Translations under genes and position numbers: made by a program
The notes under the pieces: generated by a model
The model's input: the letters and a program-made list of their open reading frames with translations, nothing else
What the model was told of the DNA's origin: nothing
The model's database searches: none
Shown here: positions 35,034-44,542 of the stretch, in pieces
How positions within the stretch are numbered: the first letter of the stretch is position 1
How the letters are laid out: each line of letters starts with the position of its first letter
Assembly (NCBI RefSeq): GCF_014822185.1
Contig: NZ_QVLR01000041.1
Span: forward strand, 62,001 to 126,000
Direction of reading: 5' to 3'
From: Azoarcus sp. Aa7
GTDB lineage: Bacteria; Pseudomonadota; Gammaproteobacteria; Burkholderiales; Rhodocyclaceae
Length of the DNA: 64,000 bases

Positions 35034-36071
35034 TCAGCATTTCGGTGCGACTGCACCGGCTCTCGACCGCCCGGCCTTCTTCTGCTCCTGCAGCGACTTC
35101 TCGACGGCCCTAATTTGCTCGTCGCGGAGCTCCACCTCGCGTCGTATGAGCGCGGCTTCTGTCGCGCGAGCTGTGAGCTGCCCGCGCATCGCCTCCAACT
35201 GCGTCGTTTGCTCTTCCACGAGCTCCCGCATCCTTGTCAGGCCTCCCTCCGCAACGCCCAACTTCTGACGAACATCCCCCAGTTGCCGCTGAAGTGCGGC
35301 GTACTCGCTGCGATGACGTTCGACGAGATCCGCGCCAGTCTGACGCTCGTGGGCCAGTTCCTTCTGCACCTTCGCTGCCGCCGTGCGTTCACGGTCGATC
35401 TCGAGCAACGCTCGCTTTTCGGATGCTTCGTGGCGATTTTCTGAAACCCGCAAGGAATCACGCAGTTTCTCAAGCTCGACCGAGAACGCTTGCCGCGCCT
35501 CGGCGAGTGCGGTCTCAAGCGTCTCCAACCGCTCTTTCGCCGACACGGACTGCGCACGCAACGACTCCGTCATTGCGCGTTCAGCGGCCAGGCCGCGCTC
35601 CAACGCGAGGTTGCGCTCCGCGGCAACGTCCAACGCTTCCCGCAGCTGTTCGAGTTCGTCGATCGCGGCCTGTTGGTCGCTCTCGGCGTTTTGGCGTGCG
35701 ACATCGGCTTCTACGACTCGGGCGTCAGCTTCTTGGCGGAACGCGCTGAGACTCTCCTGAGCTTCCGCCTGCGCATCTGCCCATAGCCGTCCGACGAGTT
35801 CGCCGGCCGCGGCTTTGAGGGATTCCGGCAGATCCGGATGTTCGATCCGGACACGGCTCTTCTCCCGCAATTCCTCCCAGAAGTGAGCCAAAGCCTCCGC
35901 TGGGGCCGACATGCTTCCTTTCTTGACGAGCTGATAGAGCTTGTTCGCCGTCGGCGTGACGCCATAGCGGAAAAACAATAACGCACAGACCTCGCGATAC
36001 AGGTCTTGGGTGTTCGAGGCTGTCTCGCGCAGCGCGTCGATGTCCTCACGAATTTTCTTTTCGACGTTCAT
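35034..36071 (-). CDS. KfrA-like coiled-coil DNA-binding protein
   Basis: A 345-residue protein. Residues 1 to about 105 match the KfrA N-terminal DNA-binding region (DIDALRETASNTQDLYREVCALLFFRYGVTPTANKLYQLV). Residues about 110-325 are one long heptad-rich coiled coil full of Glu/Ala/Arg/Leu. KfrA proteins are plasmid-borne autorepressors that bind inverted repeats in their own promoter. The gene is divergent from the recombinase; the 155-bp gap has two inverted repeats. Such KfrA-like/integrase neighbours recur in integrated elements in my experience of genomes. Confidence 0.8.
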   Translation of the reverse strand: MNVEKKIREDIDALRETASNTQDLYREVCALLFFRYGVTPTANKLYQLVKKGSMSAPAEALAHFWEELREKSRVRIEHPDLPESLKAAAGELVGRLWADAQAEAQESLSAFRQEADARVVEADVARQNAESDQQAAIDELEQLREALDVAAERNLALERGLAAERAMTESLRAQSVSAKERLETLETALAEARQAFSVELEKLRDSLRVSENRHEASEKRALLEIDRERTAAAKVQKELAHERQTGADLVERHRSEYAALQRQLGDVRQKLGVAEGGLTRMRELVEEQTTQLEAMRGQLTARATEAALIRREVELRDEQIRAVEKSLQEQKKAGRSRAGAVAPKC

Positions 36072-36130
36072 GTCGGCAGTGCTGCAAATGGACGTAACGG
36101 GTCAATATTGAATCGGATTGCCAAGTAATA

Positions 36131-36199
36131 CAACGTATACCGTTGATTATTTTATTGACTTTCTACATTTTTTGACATTATGACTCTAATGTCGAAAAA
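36131..36199. promoter_or_regulatory. Two inverted repeats in the kfrA-like/integrase divergent promoter
   Basis: CAACG-tatac-CGTTG lies at 36131-36145. GACATTA (36174-36180) pairs with TAATGTC (36187-36193) across TGACTC, and the arms are extended by T and A runs. The gap is AT-rich. These are good candidates for binding sites of the KfrA-like protein. Confidence 0.6.
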
Positions 36200-36226
36200 T
36201 TGCGGCACGTTCACGGTTAAGAAATA

Positions 36227-37438
36227 ATGAGTACTGGGATCGCTCCGAGGATACGCAAAATGGCTGATTCCCTCTTGGTTCCCGGCCCATTCGAGGGCCT
36301 TCGGCTTCCATCGGATCTGGACGGCAGTCACGGCCACAATCGTGCCGTCGGCAAGGTTGCCCAGATTGCGGCAGCCAACGACCTGCAGGCCATTCAAGCG
36401 TGGCTCGCGCGCTTTGCCGACACGCGCACGACCTTCGATAACTACCGCAAGGAAGCCGAGCGGCTGTATCTCTGGGCGGTGTTTCAGCTCGGACGGCCGA
36501 TCTCATCGCTCACGCACGAGGACTTCCTCGTGTACCAGCGGTTTCTTTCCGATCCGCAGCCGCGCGACAAGTGGGTGGCCGGCGCCGGTCGGAAGCACCC
36601 GCGAGGGGATCCGCGCTGGCGTCCGTTCTACGGACCACTGTCCCCGTCGAGCCAGCGGCAAGCAATGGTGATCCTCAACGTGATGTTCGCGTGGCTCGTG
36701 CAGGCCGGCTACCTGGCCGGCAACCCGCTGTCGTTGTCGCGACACCGCACCCGGCGGCCGAAGCCACGCATTACGCGCTACCTCGACGCCGATCTCTGGC
36801 AGGAGGTGAAAGCCTATATCGAGGGGCTGCCGTGCGAGACCGATCGGCAGCGGGCGCACTATTTTCGAATTCGGTGGCTCTTCACCCTCCTCTACTTGGG
36901 CGGGCTGCGGATTTCCGAAGTCGGCTCCAACACCATGGGCGCCTTCTTCTGCCGGCGCGATCGCGACGGCGAGGAGCGTTGGTGGCTGGAAGTGCTCGGC
37001 AAGGGCGAGAAGGAACGATTGGTGCCGGCCACCAACGAGATGATCGTGGAACTCGCCCGGTACCGCCGTGAATGTGGGCTTGCGCCCTACCCCACGCCCG
37101 CCGAAGACACGCCGCTCGTGCTTCCCATTGGCAAATCACGGGAACCGCTCACCCGAGCCGCGCTGCACGCGATCGTGAAAAAGGTCTTCGACGGCGCAGC
37201 GTCCCGGCTACGGCAACGTGGCGAGGGATATGCCGCTCGAGCCGATCAACTCGAGCGGGCCTCCGCTCACTGGCTACGGCACACCGCTGGTTCGCATATG
37301 GCTGATCAGCAGATTGACCTGCGCTCGATCCGCGACAATTTGGGGCATGAATCGCTGAAGACCACCAGCCAGTACTTGCACACAGATGATGATGTTCGTC
37401 ACAAGGAGACGGAACAAAAGCATCGGATCGGTTGGTAG
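36227..37438 (+). CDS. Tyrosine recombinase / site-specific integrase
   Basis: A 403-residue phage-integrase-family protein with an N-terminal SAM-like core-binding domain (residues about 50-160) and a full catalytic domain: Arg in LYLGGLRISE (about 228), Lys in GKGEKERLV, HWLRH (His about 348, Arg about 351), LGHESLKTTSQYLH with the Tyr nucleophile near 383. All catalytic residues are present. It lies inside the island 6 kb from the tRNA-Ser remnant rather than right beside it, so it may belong to a nested element. Promoter shared with the KfrA-like gene. Confidence 0.9.
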   Translation: MSTGIAPRIRKMADSLLVPGPFEGLRLPSDLDGSHGHNRAVGKVAQIAAANDLQAIQAWLARFADTRTTFDNYRKEAERLYLWAVFQLGRPISSLTHEDFLVYQRFLSDPQPRDKWVAGAGRKHPRGDPRWRPFYGPLSPSSQRQAMVILNVMFAWLVQAGYLAGNPLSLSRHRTRRPKPRITRYLDADLWQEVKAYIEGLPCETDRQRAHYFRIRWLFTLLYLGGLRISEVGSNTMGAFFCRRDRDGEERWWLEVLGKGEKERLVPATNEMIVELARYRRECGLAPYPTPAEDTPLVLPIGKSREPLTRAALHAIVKKVFDGAASRLRQRGEGYAARADQLERASAHWLRHTAGSHMADQQIDLRSIRDNLGHESLKTTSQYLHTDDDVRHKETEQKHRIGW

Positions 37439-37758
37439 ACACCGATTGGCCCGACGCTCCCCGCCCAGCTCAATATTCATACAGGCCGCCGGGTGTGCGG
37501 CATTGCTGACGACGCTGAAATGGTCAGCAGCGCGATTCAAACGATCCTTCGTCGATCACCACTCAACTGGAGGTCTTGGTGGATTTCATGGAGGGGGCTT
37601 ACCCGATCTGTGCAGTCACGAGGACTGAAGTCTGCAGCAGATGTTGCTTAGAGGACGATTTCCGCGGAGTGCTGCAGCACGGTCGATATGCCTGATACAT
37701 TGCTGCAGCGGCATGGATAGTTCCCTTGAGATCGCAGTTTGGAGACAATGTCGGGACT
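37439..37758. other. Intergenic region upstream of the IetAS-like genes
   Basis: No gene is seen. Three CTGCAGC boxes (37632, 37672, 37703) are spaced 40 and 31 bp, the middle one inside GTGCTGCAGCAC. They could be regulator sites, or may be chance in GC-rich DNA. The region probably holds the promoter of the ATPase-protease pair. Confidence 0.4.
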
Positions 37759-38763
37759 ATGGCAACTGGCGACCAACTCAAGGCCCTACTTCGCTCCCAC
37801 TTGGAGGGAGACGAGCGGCATTTTTTTTCCGTGGCGATGCAGATGGCGGCCCACGAAGCGAAGCAGGGTCACGGGAAGCTGGCTGAGGAGTTGCGCGAGC
37901 TTATCGATGCGGCAAAGCAGCGTCGAGCCGAGGCAGTGCCAGGTCGAGGTGCCGTTCCCATCGCTAGGCCGAAGGGCGAGCTCGCATCGCTTCTGCACGT
38001 GTCCTATCCGGCACGGAAGCTTGCCGATATGGTGCTCGCGCAGGAAGTAGCGGAAGCGCTCCAGCAAGTTCTCAAGGAGCAGCGTCACCAAGGGAAGCTG
38101 CGCAGCCACGGCCTCCAGCCACGCCGCAAGCTCTTGCTCGTGGGTCCGTCGGGGACGGGGAAGACCATGACCGCGGCGGCTCTCGCAGGAGAACTGAGCA
38201 TCCCTCTGTTCGTTGTCCGTTTAGATGCTCTTATCACGAAGTTCATGGGCGAAACGGCCGCCAAACTTAGGCAGGTGTTCGATGCCGTCAGCGAAACCCG
38301 GGGCGTGTACTTCTTCGATGAATTCGATGCGATCGGCAGTCAGCGGGGACTAGCCAACGATGTGGGAGAAATCCGCCGGATCCTCAACAGTTTCTTGCTG
38401 ATGATCGAACAGGATGAGTCGAACAGTGTGATCGTCGCCGCAACCAATCATCCGGACATCCTCGATCAAGCGCTGTTCCGCCGATTTGACGACGTGATCG
38501 AGTACCACGTGCCTACTGACAGCGAAGCCAAGGACCTCCTGCGTAATCGCCTCAGCCGCTACATGGCGAAGACCACTGACTGGGGCAGCTTAGCCATCGC
38601 TGCTCAAGGCCTGAGCCACGCGGACATTACGCGGGCGATGGAAGACGCCATCAAGGAAAGCGTGATGCACGACCGCGAGACGGTCAGCGGCCAGGAACTA
38701 CTGGGCCTGTTGCAGCAACGCCAGGTGATGCGGCAAAGGGCGCTGCAGACAAACAAAGAATAA
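37759..38763 (+). CDS. ietA: AAA+ ATPase, IetA-like (anti-phage IetAS system)
   Basis: A 334-residue AAA+ ATPase. N-terminal helical region, then Walker A GPSGTGKT (near residue 129), Walker B FFDEFDAIG (near 185), sensor-1 ATNHPD and the arginine-finger region LFRRFDDV. It stands 15 bp upstream of a subtilase gene. The ATPase + S8 protease two-gene unit is the make-up of IetAS, reported by Gao et al. 2020 to restrict phage T4. The ATG at 37759 is preferred; a TTG at 37726 would add 11 residues. Mechanism (ATPase gating a suicidal protease) is inferred. Confidence 0.82.
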   Translation: MATGDQLKALLRSHLEGDERHFFSVAMQMAAHEAKQGHGKLAEELRELIDAAKQRRAEAVPGRGAVPIARPKGELASLLHVSYPARKLADMVLAQEVAEALQQVLKEQRHQGKLRSHGLQPRRKLLLVGPSGTGKTMTAAALAGELSIPLFVVRLDALITKFMGETAAKLRQVFDAVSETRGVYFFDEFDAIGSQRGLANDVGEIRRILNSFLLMIEQDESNSVIVAATNHPDILDQALFRRFDDVIEYHVPTDSEAKDLLRNRLSRYMAKTTDWGSLAIAAQGLSHADITRAMEDAIKESVMHDRETVSGQELLGLLQQRQVMRQRALQTNKE

Positions 38764-38778
38764 TCTCCAGGTTTTCGC

Positions 38779-41265
38779 ATGGCTGATCAGCCGATCCACA
38801 GGCCTCATTTCGTCCTTCTTAACACAAGCAAGACCGAACCCTACGCGTCACCGGGACGCGCAGGGCCGAAACCGCCCGTTCCACCCCAAGACCGAATCCA
38901 GCACGCGGCAGTGCTCCGTGAGCAGCTTCAGGAGGTGGCGGCAGCGCAGGGATCGCTCGTCGCACAGCAAAAGGATGCCAACCTCGAAGTTGGCGTCGGA
39001 ATCCAGGTCGAATTCGAGAGTTTCGACAGCGTAAGGCTGGCGACCGAAAGCTTAGCGCGCGACCGTAGCGGCATCGAACTGATGAACGTGCGAAAGCGTG
39101 AAGAAAAGGTATTCGCCACGGTTTTCGTCCCGGATGGAAAGCTCGTTCACTTCGAGCACATCCTGACCGCGTATGCAGAACAAGAGACACAATCCGGTCA
39201 GCCCAAGAACCAGCCCTTGGTCGACGCGATCCAGACGGTCCGCGCTGCAACTTTCGAGTCTCTCTGGACTGACGCACCTGAAGCACTTCCGGCGGATATG
39301 GAGCAGCCCATCTGGTGGGAGGCCTGGCTTCCCGCCGGAGAGCACCGCCTACGCACGATTGATGAATTCAGGCGAATCGCCGAACTCTCAGGCATGCAGA
39401 CGCGGGATCAAGCCGTGCACTTTCCGGAGCGATCTGTAGTCCTCATGTATGGCTCTCAGGCGCTTATTCTCAGCTCCCCGTTGCTACTGAACGCAATCGC
39501 CGAGCTGAGACGCGCGAAGGACACAGCGGAGTTCTTCGATTCGTTGCCAGTCGAAGATCAAGACGGTTGGGTGGATGAACTGCTAACCCGGGTTACGCCC
39601 GGTGCATCGTTGCCGATTTGCGTCACGCTACTGGACACCGGGGTCAATATCGGCCATCCGCTCCTCACGCCCCACGCTCACACCACCGACCTCTACTCGA
39701 TCAGCGAAGCGTGGGCTACCGACGACACCAACGGTCATGGAACACAGCTGGCCGGCCTCGTGATGTACGGTGATTTGGCGCGTGCGCTCGAATCCAACCA
39801 TGCTCTCGAGATTTCGCACGGCCTTGAGTCGGTGAAGGTACTGCGCCATACCGGCGATAACCAAGGCGAGGTATTCGGTAGCCTAACGGGAGCAGCAGTG
39901 ATGCTCCCAGAGGAAGCAAACAATGACCGCACTCGTGTATTCGCGATGGCAATCACGGCAAGAGATGGTCGCGATCGAGGCCGTCCATCGTCGTGGTCAG
40001 CTGCGGTGGACCGGTTGGCGTGTGACTACGACAATCAGGGCGAAAAGCCTCGGTTGTTCGTGATCGCCGCCGGCAACAGCAACAACGATTCGTGGGGCGA
40101 CTATCCGGCCAGCTTGTCAACCGACAGCATTCGAGATCCAGGGCAAGCGTGGAATGCACTCACTGTTGGTGCCTACACGCAGCTGACCGACATTACCGAC
40201 AAAGATGCTGAGGATTATAGAGCCGTCGCTGAAGTAGGTGCGCTAAGTCCGTACACGACGACCTCAGCGACATGGCCCCGAGAGTGGCCTTGGAAACCCG
40301 ATGTGGTCTTTGAAGGCGGGAACGTAGGCAAGGATTCCGAAGCCTTCTGCAGCACGTTTGTCAGCCTGTCGTTGCTGACGACGCATCACCAGCCAACCGA
40401 GCGGCTCTTCTGGACCACCTGGGCAACCAGTGCGGCAACCGCGCTCGGAGCAAACTTCGCTGCGAAGTTGTGGGCGTCTTACCCTCAATTCTGGCCGGAG
40501 ACAGTCCGGGCTATGATCGTCCACTCTGCCCGGTGGACGGATGCGATGCTGACGGAGTACCTCCCTAACGGCAGGTCGCAGCAGGCTCTGACCAGCCTGT
40601 TGCGGCACTGCGGCTACGGCGTCCCCAGCCTTGAGCGCGCACTTTGGAGCGCAGCCAACTCGTTGAACCTGATTGTCCAGGATTCACTCCAGCCCTATGA
40701 GAAAACGAGCAGTGGCATCAAGACTCGGGACATGCACCTGCATGACCTGCCGTGGCCACAGGATTCGCTCTTGGCGCTTGGCAACACGCAAGTGACTCTG
40801 CGTGTAACGCTGTCGTATTTTATTGAGCCGAATCCTGGGGAGCGTGGTAACACGGACAAGTACGCATACCAGTCGCACGCCTTGCGATTCGCGGTGCGCC
40901 GCCCGCTCGAAACTGAGGCCCAGTTCCGCGCCCGAATTAATCTGCGTGCTCAAGAAGAAGAGGCTGGGCTACCTGGATCCAGCGCAGGCGACGGCGGCTG
41001 GTTCCTCGGTCGACTTCGAGCTCGTGGCTCGATCCTCAGTGATAGCTGGACTGGAAGTGCGGCGGAACTGGCCAATCGCGGTCAATTGGCCGTCTTCCCG
41101 GCAATGGGTTGGTGGCGCAATCGTCCGGCGGTTGGCCGTTTCGACCGGACGGCTCGCTATGCGCTGGTGGTGTCCATCGAAGCACCGACGGTGGAACAGG
41201 ACCTCTACGCAGTGGTCGAGCACCTGATCGCACAAACCCAGATTGCAGCCGCTGTTGCCACGTAA
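38779..41265 (+). CDS. ietS: Subtilisin-like S8 serine protease, IetS-like
   Basis: An 828-residue cytoplasmic-type subtilase with no signal peptide. The catalytic triad is intact: Asp286 in LLDTGVNIGHP, His320 in NGHGTQLAGLV, Ser551 in WATSAATALG; the oxyanion Asn is in FVIAAGNSN. About 280 N-terminal residues precede the protease domain and may bind the ATPase or sense a trigger; about 250 residues follow it. The absence of a signal peptide plus coupling to an AAA+ gene fits an intracellular defence protease (IetAS) and not a secreted nutrient enzyme. Confidence 0.84.
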   Translation: MADQPIHRPHFVLLNTSKTEPYASPGRAGPKPPVPPQDRIQHAAVLREQLQEVAAAQGSLVAQQKDANLEVGVGIQVEFESFDSVRLATESLARDRSGIELMNVRKREEKVFATVFVPDGKLVHFEHILTAYAEQETQSGQPKNQPLVDAIQTVRAATFESLWTDAPEALPADMEQPIWWEAWLPAGEHRLRTIDEFRRIAELSGMQTRDQAVHFPERSVVLMYGSQALILSSPLLLNAIAELRRAKDTAEFFDSLPVEDQDGWVDELLTRVTPGASLPICVTLLDTGVNIGHPLLTPHAHTTDLYSISEAWATDDTNGHGTQLAGLVMYGDLARALESNHALEISHGLESVKVLRHTGDNQGEVFGSLTGAAVMLPEEANNDRTRVFAMAITARDGRDRGRPSSWSAAVDRLACDYDNQGEKPRLFVIAAGNSNNDSWGDYPASLSTDSIRDPGQAWNALTVGAYTQLTDITDKDAEDYRAVAEVGALSPYTTTSATWPREWPWKPDVVFEGGNVGKDSEAFCSTFVSLSLLTTHHQPTERLFWTTWATSAATALGANFAAKLWASYPQFWPETVRAMIVHSARWTDAMLTEYLPNGRSQQALTSLLRHCGYGVPSLERALWSAANSLNLIVQDSLQPYEKTSSGIKTRDMHLHDLPWPQDSLLALGNTQVTLRVTLSYFIEPNPGERGNTDKYAYQSHALRFAVRRPLETEAQFRARINLRAQEEEAGLPGSSAGDGGWFLGRLRARGSILSDSWTGSAAELANRGQLAVFPAMGWWRNRPAVGRFDRTARYALVVSIEAPTVEQDLYAVVEHLIAQTQIAAAVAT

Positions 41266-41526
41266 TTGGCTGGAGCCTTCGTTCAGCCCCAACGGCCGCT
41301 GGGTGGCCGGCGCGGCAAGCAGACTACGGCCGCTCGCTCGCCGGGAGCTGAACGGCCGTCCCAGCCGACGACCAGAAGTCGGGGTTGCTCCCCTGCCCTT
41401 CTTCGCTTGACATTATCCCCCAGGGTCGGCAACCGTACCGGTCGTTCGGCCGAGAGCCAAGCAAACGTTCAAAACGTCTTGTCAAGCGACATGGAGATTT
41501 GCCCCCTGACACTTCATGCATGGGCG
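41266..41526. other. Non-coding stretch between ietS and the IS66 element
   Basis: No convincing gene. The sequence is GC-rich, with short overlapping reading frames only. It ends in the target-site copy CATGCAAC that flanks the IS66-family insertion. Confidence 0.5.
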
Positions 41527-41568
41527 CATGCAACGTAAGCGTCCGCCCGAGACCGTCTTGACTGACGG

Positions 41569-42153
41569 TCAGACCTTGATCGGGTGGAGGCGCAAATCGA
41601 TTGCCGAGATGTCAAACGCGGCGGGATCGAACGGTGCCCCGTACCATTCAAGCATGTCGTGGTGTTCAGGATGGTTCGGATCGGCCATCACCGCAACGAA
41701 GTCGGCATAGCCGGGAGCGCCGCCGACATCCTCGGGCGGAGTGGCATTGGCGCCGGTAAGGCAAAGCGCCGTATCGAAGAGCGGTTCGGGTGGCAGGCGG
41801 CGTTCGACCTTGATGCGGTGCTCCCAGTCGTCGCCGAAGTCGTAGACGTAGCGGAAGGATTTTGCGCCGTAGAGCGCGGTCGCGAGCCGCACGCGCTGTT
41901 CATTGCGAACGGGCTCGAAGTCGTAATCGGGATCGGGGACGCCGTAGCGCTCGCCGGCGATCTCGAACTCGTGCAGATGGCAGTCGTGCCAGCCCATCAC
42001 GGCCTGGATGACCCGATGCAGCTTCGGCAGCGTAATGGTTTCCGGCACCACCACCCGGCGCCAAATGGCCGGCTTGATCCAGGCCAGTTCAATCCGCAAT
42101 TGCAGCAGATGCGGCGCGGGCCGCGCCTTCGGGAGTCGTACGACAGTGCCCAT
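41569..42153 (-). CDS. Plasmid pRiA4b ORF-3-like protein (IS66 passenger)
   Basis: A 194-residue PRiA4_ORF3 family protein: LLQLRIELAWIKPAIWRRVVVPETITLPKLHRVIQAVMGW, then HLHEFEIAG..YG and YVYDFGDDWEHRIKVE, the family hallmark. The biochemical role of this family is not established. It begins 2 bp after the tnpC stop and lies inside the inverted repeats, so it moves with the element. Whether it helps transposition or is a true passenger is unknown. Confidence 0.88.
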   Translation of the reverse strand: MGTVVRLPKARPAPHLLQLRIELAWIKPAIWRRVVVPETITLPKLHRVIQAVMGWHDCHLHEFEIAGERYGVPDPDYDFEPVRNEQRVRLATALYGAKSFRYVYDFGDDWEHRIKVERRLPPEPLFDTALCLTGANATPPEDVGGAPGYADFVAVMADPNHPEHHDMLEWYGAPFDPAAFDISAIDLRLHPIKV

Positions 42154-42155
42154 GG

Positions 42156-43685
42156 TCAGGCGGCCTTGCGCCGGGGTTCGGATTGGTCGCGCCCCAGATT
42201 CCAGGGCAGCAAGTCTTCGATGCGGTTGATCGGATGTTCGGCGATGCGTGCCAACACGTCGCGCAGATACGCTTCCGGGTCCAGACCGTTGAGTTTGGCC
42301 GTACCGATCAGGCTGTAGAGGGCCGCCGCGCGCTCGCCTCCGGCGTCCGAACCACCGAAGAGGAAGTTCTTTCTTCCCAAGGCCACCACGCGTAGCGCCC
42401 GTTCGGCGGCATTGTTATCGATCTCGATGCGCCCATCCTCGGTGTAGCGGATCAGCGCCCGCCAGTGATTCAGCCCGTACTGGATCGCCTCGCTGATGCC
42501 GGATTTGCGCGACACGCGCCGGCTCTGCGCGTCCAGCCAACTCCGCAAGTCCTCCAGTAATGGACGCGCCTGGGCCCGCCGCACCGCGCGGCGGATGGGC
42601 GGTGACTCACCACGGACGCTCGCTTCGATCGCGTAGAGCTGACCGATCCGCGTGAGCGCCTCGGCGGCAATCGGGGAGGCCTGTGCCCGATGCACATCGA
42701 AGAACTTGCGTCTCAGATGGGCCCAGCAGGCGGCTTCCTGCACCTGCCCGGTCGCATAAATCGCATTGAAACCCGCATAGGCGTCGGCCTGCAGGATGCC
42801 GGTGAAGGCGCGCAGATGGCGCTGCGGGTGCTCGCCCTTGCGATTGGGCGAGTACGCGAACCACACCGCCGGATGGTCATTGCTGCCGGCCGGGCGATCA
42901 TCACGCACGTAAGTCCACAACCGTGCGGTCTTGGTCCGTCCTTCGCCGGGTGCGAGCACCGGCAGCGGGGTGTCGTCGGCATGCACCTTGTCGGCGGCGA
43001 GCACATAGCGGCGCAGCGCCTCGACCAGCGGAGCAAGCAGTTGTGCCGATTGCCCGACCCAGTCGGCGAGCGTCGAGCGGTCGAGCTCGATGCCCGAGCG
43101 CGCATAGATGGCGCTTTGCCGATACAGCGGCAGGTGGTCGCAGAACTTGCCCACCAGCACATGCGCGAGCAAGGCCGGCCCGGGCAGTCCGCGCTCGATC
43201 GGCCGTGCGGGGGCTGCCGCCTGCATGATGCGATCGCAGCGCGAGCAGGCGAGCTTCGGACGCACGTGCCGGATCACCTTGAAGTGGGCGGGCACGTACT
43301 CGAGCATCTCCGAGACGTCCTCGCCCAGCTTCACGAAGGTGCTGCCGCAGTCGGGACAGTTGCCCTCGGCGGGCGCATGTTCGACCGTCTCGCGCGGCAG
43401 GTGATCGGGCAAGGGTTTGCGGGCGGGGCGTTTCGGTGACGACGCCGCGCCGGAGGTCGTGTCCGGCGACGCGTCTGCAGCGGCTTCGCGCCGGGCAGTC
43501 TCGATGCCCTCAAGGGCGAGCTCGAGCTGGGCGAGCGTGCCGTCTAATTGCTCCGAGCGGCGACCGAACTGCATCCGGCGCAGCTTGGCGATGATGAAGT
43601 TCAGGCGCGCGATCTCGGCCTGCTGGGCCGTCACCAGGGCCTTGAGTACAGCCTGGTCATCGGGAAGGGGCGTCGTCGCGTGCAT
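42156..43685 (-). CDS. tnpC: IS66-family transposase (TnpC)
   Basis: A 509-residue transposase. N-terminal leucine-zipper-like helix ([27 protein letters not shown]), a zinc-finger region C-P-D-C (near residue 112) and C-S-R-C (near 153), then the DDE core: [20 protein letters not shown] and NNAAERALR. The C-terminal [16 protein letters not shown] segment is the IS66 tail. No frameshifts or stops, so it should be active. It starts 60 bp after the tnpB stop. Confidence 0.95.
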   Translation of the reverse strand: MHATTPLPDDQAVLKALVTAQQAEIARLNFIIAKLRRMQFGRRSEQLDGTLAQLELALEGIETARREAAADASPDTTSGAASSPKRPARKPLPDHLPRETVEHAPAEGNCPDCGSTFVKLGEDVSEMLEYVPAHFKVIRHVRPKLACSRCDRIMQAAAPARPIERGLPGPALLAHVLVGKFCDHLPLYRQSAIYARSGIELDRSTLADWVGQSAQLLAPLVEALRRYVLAADKVHADDTPLPVLAPGEGRTKTARLWTYVRDDRPAGSNDHPAVWFAYSPNRKGEHPQRHLRAFTGILQADAYAGFNAIYATGQVQEAACWAHLRRKFFDVHRAQASPIAAEALTRIGQLYAIEASVRGESPPIRRAVRRAQARPLLEDLRSWLDAQSRRVSRKSGISEAIQYGLNHWRALIRYTEDGRIEIDNNAAERALRVVALGRKNFLFGGSDAGGERAAALYSLIGTAKLNGLDPEAYLRDVLARIAEHPINRIEDLLPWNLGRDQSEPRRKAA

Positions 43686-43745
43686 GACGTGAGTCTACGC
43701 GATGCCGCGGTGTGTGAACAGCCCCCAGGGGGCATGCCCCGATCT

Positions 43746-44093
43746 TCAGGCCGCGCACTCGGGTTGCCAGGTCCGCTCGGGCCTTCGCCAGTCGATGCCT
43801 TCGAGCAGCATCGACAGCTGCGCCGCGGACAGATGCACGGCCCCCTCGGTCGCCTGCGGCCAGATGAAGCGGCCCCGTTCGAGGCGCTTCGCGAACAGGC
43901 ACAGCCCGTCCCCGCTCCACCACAGCAGTTTCACGAGATCGCCCCGCCGCCCGCGGAAGATGAAGACGTGCCCGGAGAATGGATTCTCGGCGAGCGCCCC
44001 TTGCACGATCGCCGCCAGACCGTCCATGCCGCGACGCATGTCGGTCACGCCGGCCACCAGCCAGATGCGCGTGCCTGCCGCCAAGCCGATCAT
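43746..44093 (-). CDS. tnpB: IS66 accessory protein TnpB
   Basis: A 115-residue protein of the IS66 Orf2 family: RIWLVAGVTDMRRGMDGLAAIVQ, GHVFIFRGRRGDLVKLLWWSGDGLCLFAKRLERGRFIWP. It is needed for IS66 transposition together with TnpA and TnpC; its biochemical role is not clear. The ATG overlaps the tnpA stop (ATGA), the usual coupling in this family. The start at 44093 fits the family N-terminus exactly. Confidence 0.94.
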   Translation of the reverse strand: MIGLAAGTRIWLVAGVTDMRRGMDGLAAIVQGALAENPFSGHVFIFRGRRGDLVKLLWWSGDGLCLFAKRLERGRFIWPQATEGAVHLSAAQLSMLLEGIDWRRPERTWQPECAA

Positions 44094-44542
44094 GCCCGTT
44101 CGGCCAGGCAGTCGAGGACCGTGCGCAGTGTGTCCCGACTGACCTCGCCGAGCACCCGCACGGTCGCGCCGCCGATCAGAATCTCGAGCGCGGCCGCCGG
44201 CTTGACGCCCTTCGGTGCCAACGGCTGGCCGACTGACGGCGACACGGTCATCACCGGCAACAGTTTCGGCCCTTCGCACACGTGCGGTCGCCGGGCCGCG
44301 CGATGCGCCGGCTGGGGTTCGCCGAACCACCCTGCACGGTAGTGGCGGCGCCACTTGAACAGCAGGTTCGCGTTGATGCCGTGTTCGAGGGCGAGCTTCG
44401 CCACCGAGATCCCCGGCTCGCAGGCGAGCGCGGCAAGGTGGCGTTTGAAGTCGATCGGGTAGTTCGGGCGCCCCTTGCGGGTCACCCGGGTGATGCCATT
44501 CGTGGCCAAAGTGGTCCCCACCAGAAATTTGGTGGGCACCAC
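44090..44542 (-). CDS. tnpA: IS66 TnpA (helix-turn-helix protein)
   Basis: A 150-residue IS66 Orf1/TnpA-type protein: RPNYPIDFKRHLAALACEPGISVAKLALEHGINANLLFKWRRHY is the transposase HTH. The C-terminal half contains GVKPAAALEILIGGATVRVLGEVSRDTLRTVLDCL, also usual for TnpA. The start is uncertain: GTG at 44542 is the furthest plausible start 50 bp inside the element end. Confidence 0.88.
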   Translation of the reverse strand: MVPTKFLVGTTLATNGITRVTRKGRPNYPIDFKRHLAALACEPGISVAKLALEHGINANLLFKWRRHYRAGWFGEPQPAHRAARRPHVCEGPKLLPVMTVSPSVGQPLAPKGVKPAAALEILIGGATVRVLGEVSRDTLRTVLDCLAERA

